From assembly GCA_009996555.1 (NCBI GenBank), contig JAACZX010000512.1, positions 1-7,270 on the forward strand: a DNA stretch of 7,270 nucleotides. Direction: 5' to 3'. Positions within the stretch are counted from its first letter, which is position 1, and each line of letters begins with the position of its first letter. Shown here in pieces: positions 1-4,413 of the stretch. The notes beneath the pieces are model-generated. The model saw nothing but the letters and a program-made list of their open reading frames with translations, ran no database searches and had not been told where the DNA came from. Source of the DNA: Chitinophagaceae bacterium (lineage in GTDB: Bacteria > Bacteroidota > Bacteroidia > Chitinophagales > Chitinophagaceae). The position numbers and the translations under genes are program-made.

Positions 1-221
1 TGAAAAAAATTAATTTTAAACGGGAAGATCAGTCCGATGGCTCAGTAAAATATTTGAAAGGGGCTTTTCGGGTACAGCTTGACAGGCCAGATGATTTCAA
101 CAACCTGAATTTTTGGTATAGGGAAGATAAAAGGCATGTAAATCAGCCTATTGCATTGCATCAGCTGCAGAATTACTACCTGAGTATGACCAAGGTACAC
201 CTTACAGCTGAAGTGATTTAA
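1..221 (+). CDS. C-terminal end of an unrecognised protein (partial)
   Basis: An open frame enters from the left edge (complete codons from base 3) and ends at TAA 219-221, giving 72 visible residues. I do not recognise the family. The segment is polar and rich in Lys, Asp, Asn and Gln, with several aromatic residues (an NFWYRED stretch near residue 40, QNYY near residue 57). It has no hydrophobic span that could be a membrane segment. The other two forward frames are stopped early, which supports this one. In many Bacteroidota the gene just before infA is map (methionine aminopeptidase); this tail does not resemble a Map C-terminus to me. The gene is closed by a strong terminator before infA, so it is probably not co-transcribed with the ribosomal genes. 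A search with the full-length protein would settle its identity. Confidence 0.6.
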   Translation, partial: KKINFKREDQSDGSVKYLKGAFRVQLDRPDDFNNLNFWYREDKRHVNQPIALHQLQNYYLSMTKVHLTAEVI

Positions 222-243
222 ATCGATATTACTTGTAAATTTG

Positions 244-295
244 GCCCCGGCCTGGCAATTTTTTTTTGAAAATGCCTGCCGGGGCTGATTTTTTT
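244..295 (+). terminator. Intrinsic terminator after the partial gene
   Basis: A GC-rich inverted repeat pairs 244-257 with 273-285: GCCCCGGC against GCCGGGGC at the base, then a small mismatch or bulge, then GGCA against TGCC. The loop is T/A-rich (258-272). A run of seven T follows at 289-295. It lies 23 bases after the stop of the upstream gene, as expected for a rho-independent terminator. Confidence 0.85.
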
Positions 296-326
296 GTATT
301 CTTTTCAGGAAATCCTCCTATCTTTG
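293..326 (+). promoter_or_regulatory. Bacteroidota-type promoter for infA cluster
   Basis: TATCTTTG at 319-326 is a perfect match to the TAnnTTTG -7 element of Bacteroidota primary sigma factors. A TTTG at 293-296, at the end of the terminator T-run, can serve as the -33 element. The spacer is 22 bases, at the long end of the usual range. Transcription should start around 331-334, leaving only about 7-10 bases before the infA ATG at 341. This is the best promoter match I see in the window, and it probably drives infA through rplQ. Confidence 0.75.
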
Positions 327-340
327 CGACCCCAAAAAGT

Positions 341-559
341 ATGGCGAAACAAGCACTAATTAAGCAAGACGGTAAGATTTTAGAAGCATTAAGTAATGCT
401 ATGTTTCGTGTGCAGCTTGAAAACGGGCATGAAATTCTGGCAACCATCTCCGGAAAAATGAGGATGCACTACATCCGCATCCTTCCTGGCGATAAGGTAG
501 GAGTTGAAATGAGCCCGTATGATTTGAGCAGGGGACGTATTATTTTCCGATATAAGTAA
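341..559 (+). CDS. infA: Translation initiation factor IF-1
   Basis: IF1 binds the A site of the 30S subunit during initiation and helps IF2 and IF3 select the initiator tRNA. The product is 72 residues, the normal bacterial length, and is a single S1-like OB-fold domain. Recognisable segments are the start [17 protein letters not shown], the central [20 protein letters not shown] (about 22-41), and the end [23 protein letters not shown] (about 45-67). The ATG at 341 is chosen because family similarity begins exactly there. An in-frame ATG at 266 would place the first 25 codons across the terminator and promoter. There is no Shine-Dalgarno sequence, only an A-rich CCCCAAAAAGT leader. It is the first gene of the cluster, 71 bases ahead of rpmJ. 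Confidence 0.97.
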   Translation: MAKQALIKQDGKILEALSNAMFRVQLENGHEILATISGKMRMHYIRILPGDKVGVEMSPYDLSRGRIIFRYK

Positions 560-590
560 GCATAAGCTTATTCATATAATTCATAACAAT

Positions 591-625
591 AGCTCGCAGC
601 GAACAGCTTGCAGCACAAAGCTTAA
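591..625 (+). repeat. AGC heptad array in the infA-rpmJ gap
   Basis: Five consecutive 7-base units each begin with AGC, at 591, 598, 605, 612 and 619. The last four bases of each unit vary, and AGCT is the commonest start (591, 605, 619). The array ends four bases before the rpmJ ATG. Similar arrays occur after rpsM and rpsD. The rest of the gap (560-590) is A/T-rich, with an AAGCTT at 564-569 that recurs at 618-623 and could pair with it. Confidence 0.75.
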
Positions 626-629
626 GAAA

Positions 630-746
630 ATGAAAGTTAGAGCATCCATCAAAAAGCGTAGCGCCGACTGCAAAATTGTTCGCAGAAAAGGCAGGCTGTA
701 TGTAATTAACAAAAAGAATCCCCGCTTTAAGCAGCGCCAGGGATAA
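630..746 (+). CDS. rpmJ: 50S ribosomal protein L36, zinc-free form
   Basis: L36 is the smallest protein of the large ribosomal subunit and binds 23S rRNA. The product is 38 residues, starting [19 protein letters not shown] and ending NPRFKQRQG, which matches the family over its whole length. The zinc-binding form has Cys11, Cys14, Cys27 and His33. Here these positions are Ser11, Cys14, Asn27 and Phe33, so only one ligand survives and the protein should not bind zinc. This non-zinc form is usual in Bacteroidota. The start at 630 gives the exact family length; the leader is an A-rich CTTAAGAAA with no Shine-Dalgarno sequence. Confidence 0.96.
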   Translation: MKVRASIKKRSADCKIVRRKGRLYVINKKNPRFKQRQG

Positions 747-749
747 TTT

Positions 750-781
750 TTGCCAATTGTCAATTTGCAATTGCCAATTAA
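750..781 (+). repeat. CAATT heptad array in the rpmJ-rpsM gap
   Basis: CAATT recurs at 754, 761, 768 and 775, an exact 7-base period with two variable bases per unit. TTGCCAATTG (750-759) can pair with CAATTGCCAA (768-777) in a 10-position stem with one C-C mismatch and an 8-base loop. The array starts seven bases after the rpmJ stop. The remaining bases up to the rpsM ATG at 814 are A/T-rich, with nothing I can identify. Confidence 0.7.
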
Positions 782-813
782 ACAAACAATAATTAAAAAA
801 TAACCGATAAGTT

Positions 814-1194
814 ATGGCTCGTATTGCCGGTGTAGATTTACCAAAAAACAAAAGAGGCGAAATAGGACTTACCTATATCTATGGTATTGGTCCCGCTACT
901 GCCAAATATATTTTAGACAAGGCAGGTATTGATGTTAACAAGAAAGTTCATACATGGAATGATGATGAGCTGAATGCTATCCGTAACATCATTACAAATG
1001 AGTTTAAGGTAGAAGGTCAGCTGCGTAGTGAAGTGCAAATGAGCATCAAGCGTTTGCTTGATATTGCTTGCTACCGTGGCTTGCGTCACCGTAAAGGATT
1101 ACCAGTTCGTGGTCAGCGTACGAAAACAAACAGCCGCACACGTAAGGGTAAACGTAAAACGGTTGCAGGTAAGAAGAAGGCAACTAAGAAGTAA
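814..1194 (+). CDS. rpsM: 30S ribosomal protein S13
   Basis: S13 sits in the head of the small subunit, contacts the P-site tRNA through its C-terminal tail, and forms bridges to the large subunit. The product is 126 residues, within the family range of about 115-127. Typical segments are the start [14 protein letters not shown], the helix-hairpin-type [13 protein letters not shown] (22-34), the central [22 protein letters not shown] (80-101), and a very basic tail [21 protein letters not shown] ending at residue 126. The ATG at 814 is fixed by the conserved MARIAGV start. No Shine-Dalgarno sequence is visible. The gene is followed at once by a long terminator-like hairpin. Confidence 0.98.
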   Translation: MARIAGVDLPKNKRGEIGLTYIYGIGPATAKYILDKAGIDVNKKVHTWNDDELNAIRNIITNEFKVEGQLRSEVQMSIKRLLDIACYRGLRHRKGLPVRGQRTKTNSRTRKGKRKTVAGKKKATKK

Positions 1195-1201
1195 TAAAAT
1201 C

Positions 1202-1245
1202 AGCCACGAGCTCAGAGCATTAAGCTTTGAGCTTGCGGCTTTTTT
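1202..1245 (+). repeat. AGC heptad array forming a 17-bp terminator-like hairpin
   Basis: AGC recurs at 1202, 1209, 1216, 1223 and 1230, and GGC follows in phase at 1237: an exact 7-base period. The array folds on itself. Positions 1202-1218 pair with 1224-1240 over 17 positions (14 Watson-Crick, two G-U, one A-C mismatch) around a 5-base loop, ATTAA. A T-run follows at 1240-1245. It has the form of an intrinsic terminator seven bases after the rpsM stop, although essential genes of the same cluster lie downstream. Partial termination or 3'-end protection of upstream mRNA is possible; which one is inference. Confidence 0.75.
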
Positions 1246-1248
1246 ATA

Positions 1249-1332
1249 TACACCAGTTCTTACAGGTTAACAGCAGATATCCCGGTGTAGATGGAGCGTT
1301 GATCTGGTCCCGTAAAAGCGGGATTATTTTTA
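1249..1332 (+). promoter_or_regulatory. Possible structured leader upstream of rpsK
   Basis: Between the hairpin after rpsM and rpsK lie about 115 non-coding bases with competing pairings. CGGGAT at 1319-1324 can pair with GTCCCG at 1307-1312 (one G-U) or with ATCCCG at 1279-1284 (perfect). The first stem is followed by TATTTTT and looks like a weak terminator. TACACC (1249-1254) can pair with GGTGTA (1284-1289), which excludes the second option. TATTTTTA (1325-1332) is also a five-of-six match to TAnnTTTG, so an internal promoter is an alternative, though its nearest TTG (1299-1301) is 23 bases away. These stems are short and could be chance. Confidence 0.35.
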
Positions 1333-1360
1333 AACAAATGATTACCTCAGGTTTTCAATT

Positions 1361-1765
1361 ATGGCAAAAGCACAACAGGTGAGCGCTAAGGCAGCCGCCA
1401 AAAAAAGAGTTGTAAAGGTTGATGCACACGGTGATGCACACATCAGCGCAACATTCAACAACATCATTATCAGTTTAACAAACAAACAAGGACAGGTTAT
1501 TTCCTGGAGCAGCGCCGGTAAAATGGGCTTTAAAGGTTCTAAGAAAAACACTCCTTATGCTGCACAGGTAGCATCTGCAGAAGCTGCAAAAGTTGCTTTT
1601 GATGCTGGTGTTAAGCGTGTTGACGTGTTTGTAAAAGGACCTGGTTCTGGTCGTGAAAGCGCTATCCGTGCTTTATCACAATCAGGTATTGAAGTAGCAA
1701 TGATCAAAGACGTTACTCCTTTACCACACAACGGTTGTCGTCCTCCTAAAAAGAGAAGAGTTTAA
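1361..1765 (+). CDS. rpsK: 30S ribosomal protein S11
   Basis: S11 lies on the platform of the small subunit, beside S18 and the mRNA exit region. The product is 134 residues. A basic, Ala/Lys-rich N-terminus (1-17) precedes the conserved body: [17 protein letters not shown] (24-40), [19 protein letters not shown] (44-62), [13 protein letters not shown] (64-76), [14 protein letters not shown] (92-105), and the end [16 protein letters not shown] (119-134). The Asn-Gly pair at 124-125 is the site that becomes isoaspartate in some bacterial S11 proteins. The ATG at 1361 is the only sensible start, and the leader GGTTTTCAATT has no Shine-Dalgarno sequence. A 166-base gap separates it from rpsM. 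Confidence 0.98.
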   Translation: MAKAQQVSAKAAAKKRVVKVDAHGDAHISATFNNIIISLTNKQGQVISWSSAGKMGFKGSKKNTPYAAQVASAEAAKVAFDAGVKRVDVFVKGPGSGRESAIRALSQSGIEVAMIKDVTPLPHNGCRPPKKRRV

Positions 1766-1768
1766 TAT

Positions 1769-1829
1769 AAGTACGAGGTACGAAGTACAATGTACGTTTT
1801 TCGTACCTCGTACTTCGTATTTTGTACTT
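1769..1829 (+). repeat. GTAC heptad arrays forming a 28-position hairpin
   Basis: GTAC occurs at 1771, 1778, 1785 and 1792, an exact 7-base period. After a loop of five T (1797-1801) the same periodicity returns at 1803, 1810 and 1824, with GTAT at 1817. The halves are inverted copies: 1769-1796 pairs with 1802-1829 over 28 positions (23 Watson-Crick, three G-U, two mismatches). It begins three bases after the rpsK stop and is by far the strongest secondary structure in the window. There is no T-run after it, so it does not look like an ordinary intrinsic terminator. A role in mRNA 3'-end stability or processing, or a dispersed REP-like element, would fit. Confidence 0.85.
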
Positions 1830-1839
1830 AAAAACATAT

Positions 1840-1927
1840 TGAATCGCCAAGATTCATTCATTTAATAAAGGGTTCCTCATTAATTTTTAACGCTTTTACT
1901 GATGAGAGAGCCGGTACAAAAAAGCGT
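1840..1927 (+). promoter_or_regulatory. Possible structured leader upstream of rpsD
   Basis: Two inverted repeats lie between the GTAC hairpin and rpsD: TGAATC (1840-1845) with GATTCA (1851-1856), and ACGCTTTT (1890-1897) with AAAAGCGT (1920-1927), a perfect 8-bp stem around a 22-base, purine-rich loop. The second stem ends 15 bases before the rpsD ATG. S4 is a translational autoregulator in Escherichia coli (alpha operon leader) and in Bacillus subtilis (rpsD leader), so an S4-binding leader is conceivable. I see no match to either known structure, so this is inference. Confidence 0.35.
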
Positions 1928-1942
1928 AAATGAATAAAAACT

Positions 1943-2548
1943 ATGGCACGTTACACTGGTCCTAAGACCAAGATCTCCCGTATTTTCGGTGAGCCAATCC
2001 TCGGCAATGGTAAATGGTTGGGTAAAAACAGCAACCCTCCAGGCCAACATGGCGCACAACGTAAACGTAAAACTTTAGGTGAATACGCTTTACAGCTGCG
2101 TGAAAAACAAAAAGCCAAATACACTTACGGTGTATTAGAGAAGCAATTCCGTAGAACATTTGAAGAAGCTGCACGTTTGAAAGGTGTAACTGGTGAAAAC
2201 CTGATCCGCCTTCTTGAAGCACGTTTGGATAACACTATCTATCGTTTAGGTATTGCTCCAAGCCGTCCTGCTGCACGCCAGCTCGTAAGCCACAAACACG
2301 TTACTGTAAACGGCATCGTGGTGAACGTTCCTTCTTTCCAACTCAAACCAGGCGACATTGTGAGCCTGAAAGATAAGAGCAAGGATAATACTTCTGTAAC
2401 AAGCCAGATCAAAGGAAAGAACCCTAAGTTTAACTGGATTGATTACAACGAAGCTGAAATGAAGGGTACATTCATTGCTTTCCCAGAACGTGAAAGTGTT
2501 CCTGAAAACATCAAGGAACAACTGATTGTGGAATTGTACAGCAAGTAA
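1943..2548 (+). CDS. rpsD: 30S ribosomal protein S4, cysteine-free form
   Basis: S4 is a primary 16S rRNA-binding protein that nucleates assembly of the 30S body and takes part in decoding fidelity at the mRNA entry side. The product is 201 residues, near the usual 200-208. The N-terminal region (1-90) contains MARYTGPKTKISRIFGEPI and the basic GQHGAQRKRKTLGEYALQLREKQK (34-57). The S4 RNA-binding domain follows at about 94-150, with RLDNTIYRLGIAPSRPAARQL (94-114), HKHVTVNG (117-124) and LKPGDIVSL (134-142). The end is PENIKEQLIVELYSK. The protein has no cysteine, so it is the form lacking the N-terminal zinc site. The start at 1943 is fixed by the conserved MARYTGP. No Shine-Dalgarno sequence is present. 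Confidence 0.98.
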   Translation: MARYTGPKTKISRIFGEPILGNGKWLGKNSNPPGQHGAQRKRKTLGEYALQLREKQKAKYTYGVLEKQFRRTFEEAARLKGVTGENLIRLLEARLDNTIYRLGIAPSRPAARQLVSHKHVTVNGIVVNVPSFQLKPGDIVSLKDKSKDNTSVTSQIKGKNPKFNWIDYNEAEMKGTFIAFPERESVPENIKEQLIVELYSK

Positions 2549-2550
2549 TA

Positions 2551-2585
2551 AGCCGTGAGCTGTTAGCCATAAGCCGATAGCTCAA
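2551..2585 (+). repeat. AGC heptad array in the rpsD-rpoA gap
   Basis: Five 7-base units begin with AGCC or AGCT at 2551, 2558, 2565, 2572 and 2579, an exact period, starting two bases after the rpsD stop. TGAGCT (2556-2561) can pair with AGCTCA (2579-2584) around a 17-base loop. The rest of the gap up to rpoA (2586-2676) shows only a small TTACA/TGTAA stem at 2648-2661; I see no promoter or terminator there. Confidence 0.75.
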
Positions 2586-2676
2586 TACAGTTACAGAAAG
2601 TACAAGAGTGCGACGCAACATCAGCTCCACCAAGGCTTAACAGCCGATTACAAAAATGTAAAACAGAAACTTCAAT

Positions 2677-3675
2677 ATGGCTATTTTGAATTTCGTAAAA
2701 CCCGACAAAATTGTTCTTCAGAAAGCAACTGATTTCGAAGCTCAATTTGAATTCCGTCCACTTGAGCCAGGTTATGGTGTTACCATTGGTAACGCTTTGC
2801 GCCGTGTGTTGCTCAATTCATTGGAAGGTTATGCTATTACCGGTATTAAAATCGAAGGTGCCGATCACGAATTTGCAACTGTAAAAGGTATCAGCGAAGA
2901 CGTTGTAGAAATTATCCTTAATCTGAAACAGGTTCGTTTTAAGAAGAAGGTTGATCATGACGTTGCTCATGAGAAGATCACTTTGAGCCTGAAGAATAAA
3001 ACAGAATTCACTGCAGCAAATATTGGTGAAGGAACACAGACGTTCGAAGTAATGAACCCTGAGTTACTCATCTGCACTATGGACCCAAGTGCAAAACTTG
3101 ATATTGAAATCAATATTGCAAAAGGCCGTGGTTACGTTCCATCTGATGATAACAAACCGAAAGATGCACCATTTGGTTACATCGCAACGGATTCTATCTT
3201 CACTCCAATTAAGAACGTGAAGTATTCTATTGAGAATACACGTGTGGAACAACGCACTGACTTTGAAAAGCTGGTGATGGAAGTGGTTACAGATGGTACT
3301 ATTCATCCTGAAGAAGCAGTAAAACAAGCAAGCCGCATTCTTATTCAACACCTGATGATCATTACGGATGAAAACATCACATTTGATAATAAGGAAGAGA
3401 AGAAAGAAGATGTAGTTGATGAGCAAATGCTGCAACTGCGTAAGGTATTGAAGACGCCTTTGGAAGATCTCGATCTTTCTGTACGTGCCTTCAACTGTTT
3501 GAAAGCTGCGAAGATCAATTCATTGAGTGAACTGGTACAGTACGAGCAGGAAGACCTGATGAAGTTCCGCAACTTCGGTCAAAAATCTTTGGCTGAAATT
3601 GAGCAGGTGTTAGGCGAAAGAGGCTTACACTTTGGTATGGATCTTCACAAAATGGGATTAGATAATATCGATTAA
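2677..3675 (+). CDS. rpoA: DNA-directed RNA polymerase subunit alpha
   Basis: The alpha dimer is the scaffold on which beta and beta' assemble, and its C-terminal domain contacts UP-element DNA and activators. The product is 332 residues, a normal length. The N-terminal assembly domain (about 1-235) contains FEFRPLEPGYGVTIGNALRR (24-43) followed by VLLNSLEG (44-51), then GRGYVPSDDN (150-159) and the end of the dimer/beta-contact region at NTRVEQRTDFEKLVMEVVTDGT (187-208). An acidic/basic linker (238-250) leads to the C-terminal domain (about 255-318). Its DNA-contact residues are kept: Arg270 and Asn273 in LSVRAFNCLKAA, and the FGQKSLAEI helix start near 300-308. The start at 2677 fits the family. 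It lies in the cluster between rpsD and rplQ, as in most bacteria. Confidence 0.98.
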   Translation: MAILNFVKPDKIVLQKATDFEAQFEFRPLEPGYGVTIGNALRRVLLNSLEGYAITGIKIEGADHEFATVKGISEDVVEIILNLKQVRFKKKVDHDVAHEKITLSLKNKTEFTAANIGEGTQTFEVMNPELLICTMDPSAKLDIEINIAKGRGYVPSDDNKPKDAPFGYIATDSIFTPIKNVKYSIENTRVEQRTDFEKLVMEVVTDGTIHPEEAVKQASRILIQHLMIITDENITFDNKEEKKEDVVDEQMLQLRKVLKTPLEDLDLSVRAFNCLKAAKINSLSELVQYEQEDLMKFRNFGQKSLAEIEQVLGERGLHFGMDLHKMGLDNID

Positions 3676-3679
3676 GCAG

Positions 3680-3706
3680 CCCCTCTAAATCTCCCCGGAG
3701 GGGAGA
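3680..3706 (+). repeat. C/G-rich hairpin after rpoA, REP-like
   Basis: TCTCCCC (3690-3696) pairs perfectly with GGGGAGA (3700-3706) around a 3-base loop. An upstream CCCCTC (3680-3685) can instead pair with GAGGGG (3698-3703), so two left arms compete for one right arm. It begins five bases after the rpoA stop. Only CTTTAAG follows, so it is a poor terminator. Motifs of this kind, a C-run, a short A/T spacer and a G-run, are familiar to me as dispersed intergenic elements in Bacteroidota, but the copy number in this genome cannot be judged here. Confidence 0.6.
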
Positions 3707-3739
3707 CTTTAAGACGGCAGCAACATAAGTGTTTGCAAA

Positions 3740-3768
3740 AGACTATAATTCCTGACACGGTATAGTCT
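3740..3768 (+). other. Inverted repeat in the rpoA-rplQ gap
   Basis: AGACTATA (3740-3747) and TATAGTCT (3761-3768) form a perfect 8-bp stem with a 13-base loop, 73 bases before rplQ. There is no T-run. It could be an RNA hairpin in the rplQ leader or a binding site for a dimeric protein; the sequence does not decide. Confidence 0.45.
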
Positions 3769-3794
3769 ATTTATAACAAGGATTTGAACTTAGG

Positions 3795-3834
3795 ATAATT
3801 TTCAAATTATTCAATTTTCAAATTATCAAATTAA
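3795..3834 (+). repeat. Octamer array upstream of rplQ
   Basis: Five 8-base units follow each other from 3795. Exact CAAATTAT copies stand at 3803 and 3819, and near copies at 3811 and 3827. ATAATTT (3795-3801) and AAATTAT (3804-3810) are also perfect inverted copies two bases apart. The array ends seven bases before the rplQ ATG, so it would be the ribosome-loading region of that gene. It is A/T-rich and unlikely to form a stable RNA stem. Confidence 0.6.
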
Positions 3835-3841
3835 AAACGTC

Positions 3842-4342
3842 ATGCGTCACGGAGACAAAATCAAAAATTTGGGACGTACCGCTTCTCACAGAAAAGCGTT
3901 ACTGACTAATCTCGCAATTGAACTCATTCAGCACAAACGTATTGTTACAACCTTAACAAAGGCAAAGTCTTTACGTACATGGATCGAGCCATTGATCACA
4001 AAAGCAAAAGATAACTCTACGCACAGCCGTCGTGTTGTGTTCAGTTACTTACAAAACAAAGAAGCTGTTGCTGAATTGTTTGGTGCAGTTGCTGAAAAAG
4101 TGGCAAGCCGCCCGGGTGGTTACACTCGCATTCTGAAGCTTGGTATTCGTACAGGTGATAATGCAGAAAAAGCAATGATTGAACTGGTTGATTTCAACGA
4201 AATCTACGGTAAAGGTAAAGGCGAAGCTGCTGCTCCTGCTAAGAAAACACGTCGTGCCGGTGGTGCGAAGAAAAAAGCTGAAGCAAGCACTGAAGCTGCT
4301 GCTCCTGCCGCTGAAACAACAGAAGAAAAATCAGCTGAGTAA
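3842..4342 (+). CDS. rplQ: 50S ribosomal protein L17 with C-terminal extension
   Basis: L17 binds 23S rRNA near the peptide exit region of the large subunit. The product is 166 residues, against about 115-130 in many bacteria. The conserved core covers 1-122: [24 protein letters not shown] (1-24), [15 protein letters not shown] (31-45), [21 protein letters not shown] (88-108), and [11 protein letters not shown] (112-122). Beyond it is a 44-residue tail of low complexity. Its first half is Lys/Arg-rich ([22 protein letters not shown]) and its last 20 residues are Ala/Glu/Thr-rich and acidic, probably disordered. Tails of this sort are common on L17 in Bacteroidota. It is the last gene of the cluster and is followed by a terminator. 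Confidence 0.97.
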   Translation: MRHGDKIKNLGRTASHRKALLTNLAIELIQHKRIVTTLTKAKSLRTWIEPLITKAKDNSTHSRRVVFSYLQNKEAVAELFGAVAEKVASRPGGYTRILKLGIRTGDNAEKAMIELVDFNEIYGKGKGEAAAPAKKTRRAGGAKKKAEASTEAAAPAAETTEEKSAE

Positions 4343-4368
4343 ATTAAATGTTGAAAATTTTCTGATAC

Positions 4369-4404
4369 AGAGGCAGGCCATTTGGTTCTGCCTCTTTTAT
4401 TTTG
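4369..4404 (+). terminator. Intrinsic terminator ending the ribosomal cluster
   Basis: AGAGGCAG (4369-4376) pairs perfectly with CTGCCTCT (4388-4395), and a CC/GG pair inside the loop may extend it. The T-rich tail TTTTATTTTG follows. It lies 26 bases after the rplQ stop and ends about ten bases before the carA ATG. Confidence 0.8.
4397..4404 (+). promoter_or_regulatory. Possible -7 element for carA
   Basis: TTATTTTG at 4397-4404 differs from TAnnTTTG at one conserved position, and sits inside the terminator T-tract ten bases before the carA ATG. If it is real, the transcript would start almost at the start codon. I see no convincing -33 TTG at the right distance, since that region is the terminator stem. 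Readthrough from rplQ is the alternative. Confidence 0.3.
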
Positions 4405-4413
4405 CACTTAATT

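Noticed and set aside
266..340. In-frame ATG at 266 as the infA start.
   Set aside because: The extra 25 codons lie across the terminator and the -7 element, and IF1 similarity begins at 341.
1291..1302. Three-codon ATG-TGA frame in the rpsK leader.
   Set aside because: A frame this short is expected by chance.
1899..1927. CTGATGAG upstream of rpsD as a hammerhead ribozyme core.
   Set aside because: The needed CGAAA segment and flanking helices are missing; only the 8-base match is present.
1930..1965. Eleven-codon frame overlapping the rpsD start as a regulatory leader peptide.
   Set aside because: It is short, out of frame with rpsD, and has no supporting signal; chance occurrence is likely.
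591..2585. Heptad arrays as a CRISPR array or as phase-variable microsatellites.
   Set aside because: Units are seven bases with no long spacers, so not CRISPR. The units are too divergent from each other for easy slippage, and they lie in an essential cluster.
4402..4413. TTG at 4402 as the carA start.
   Set aside because: It lies in the terminator tail, adds only four residues, and an ATG follows at 4414.
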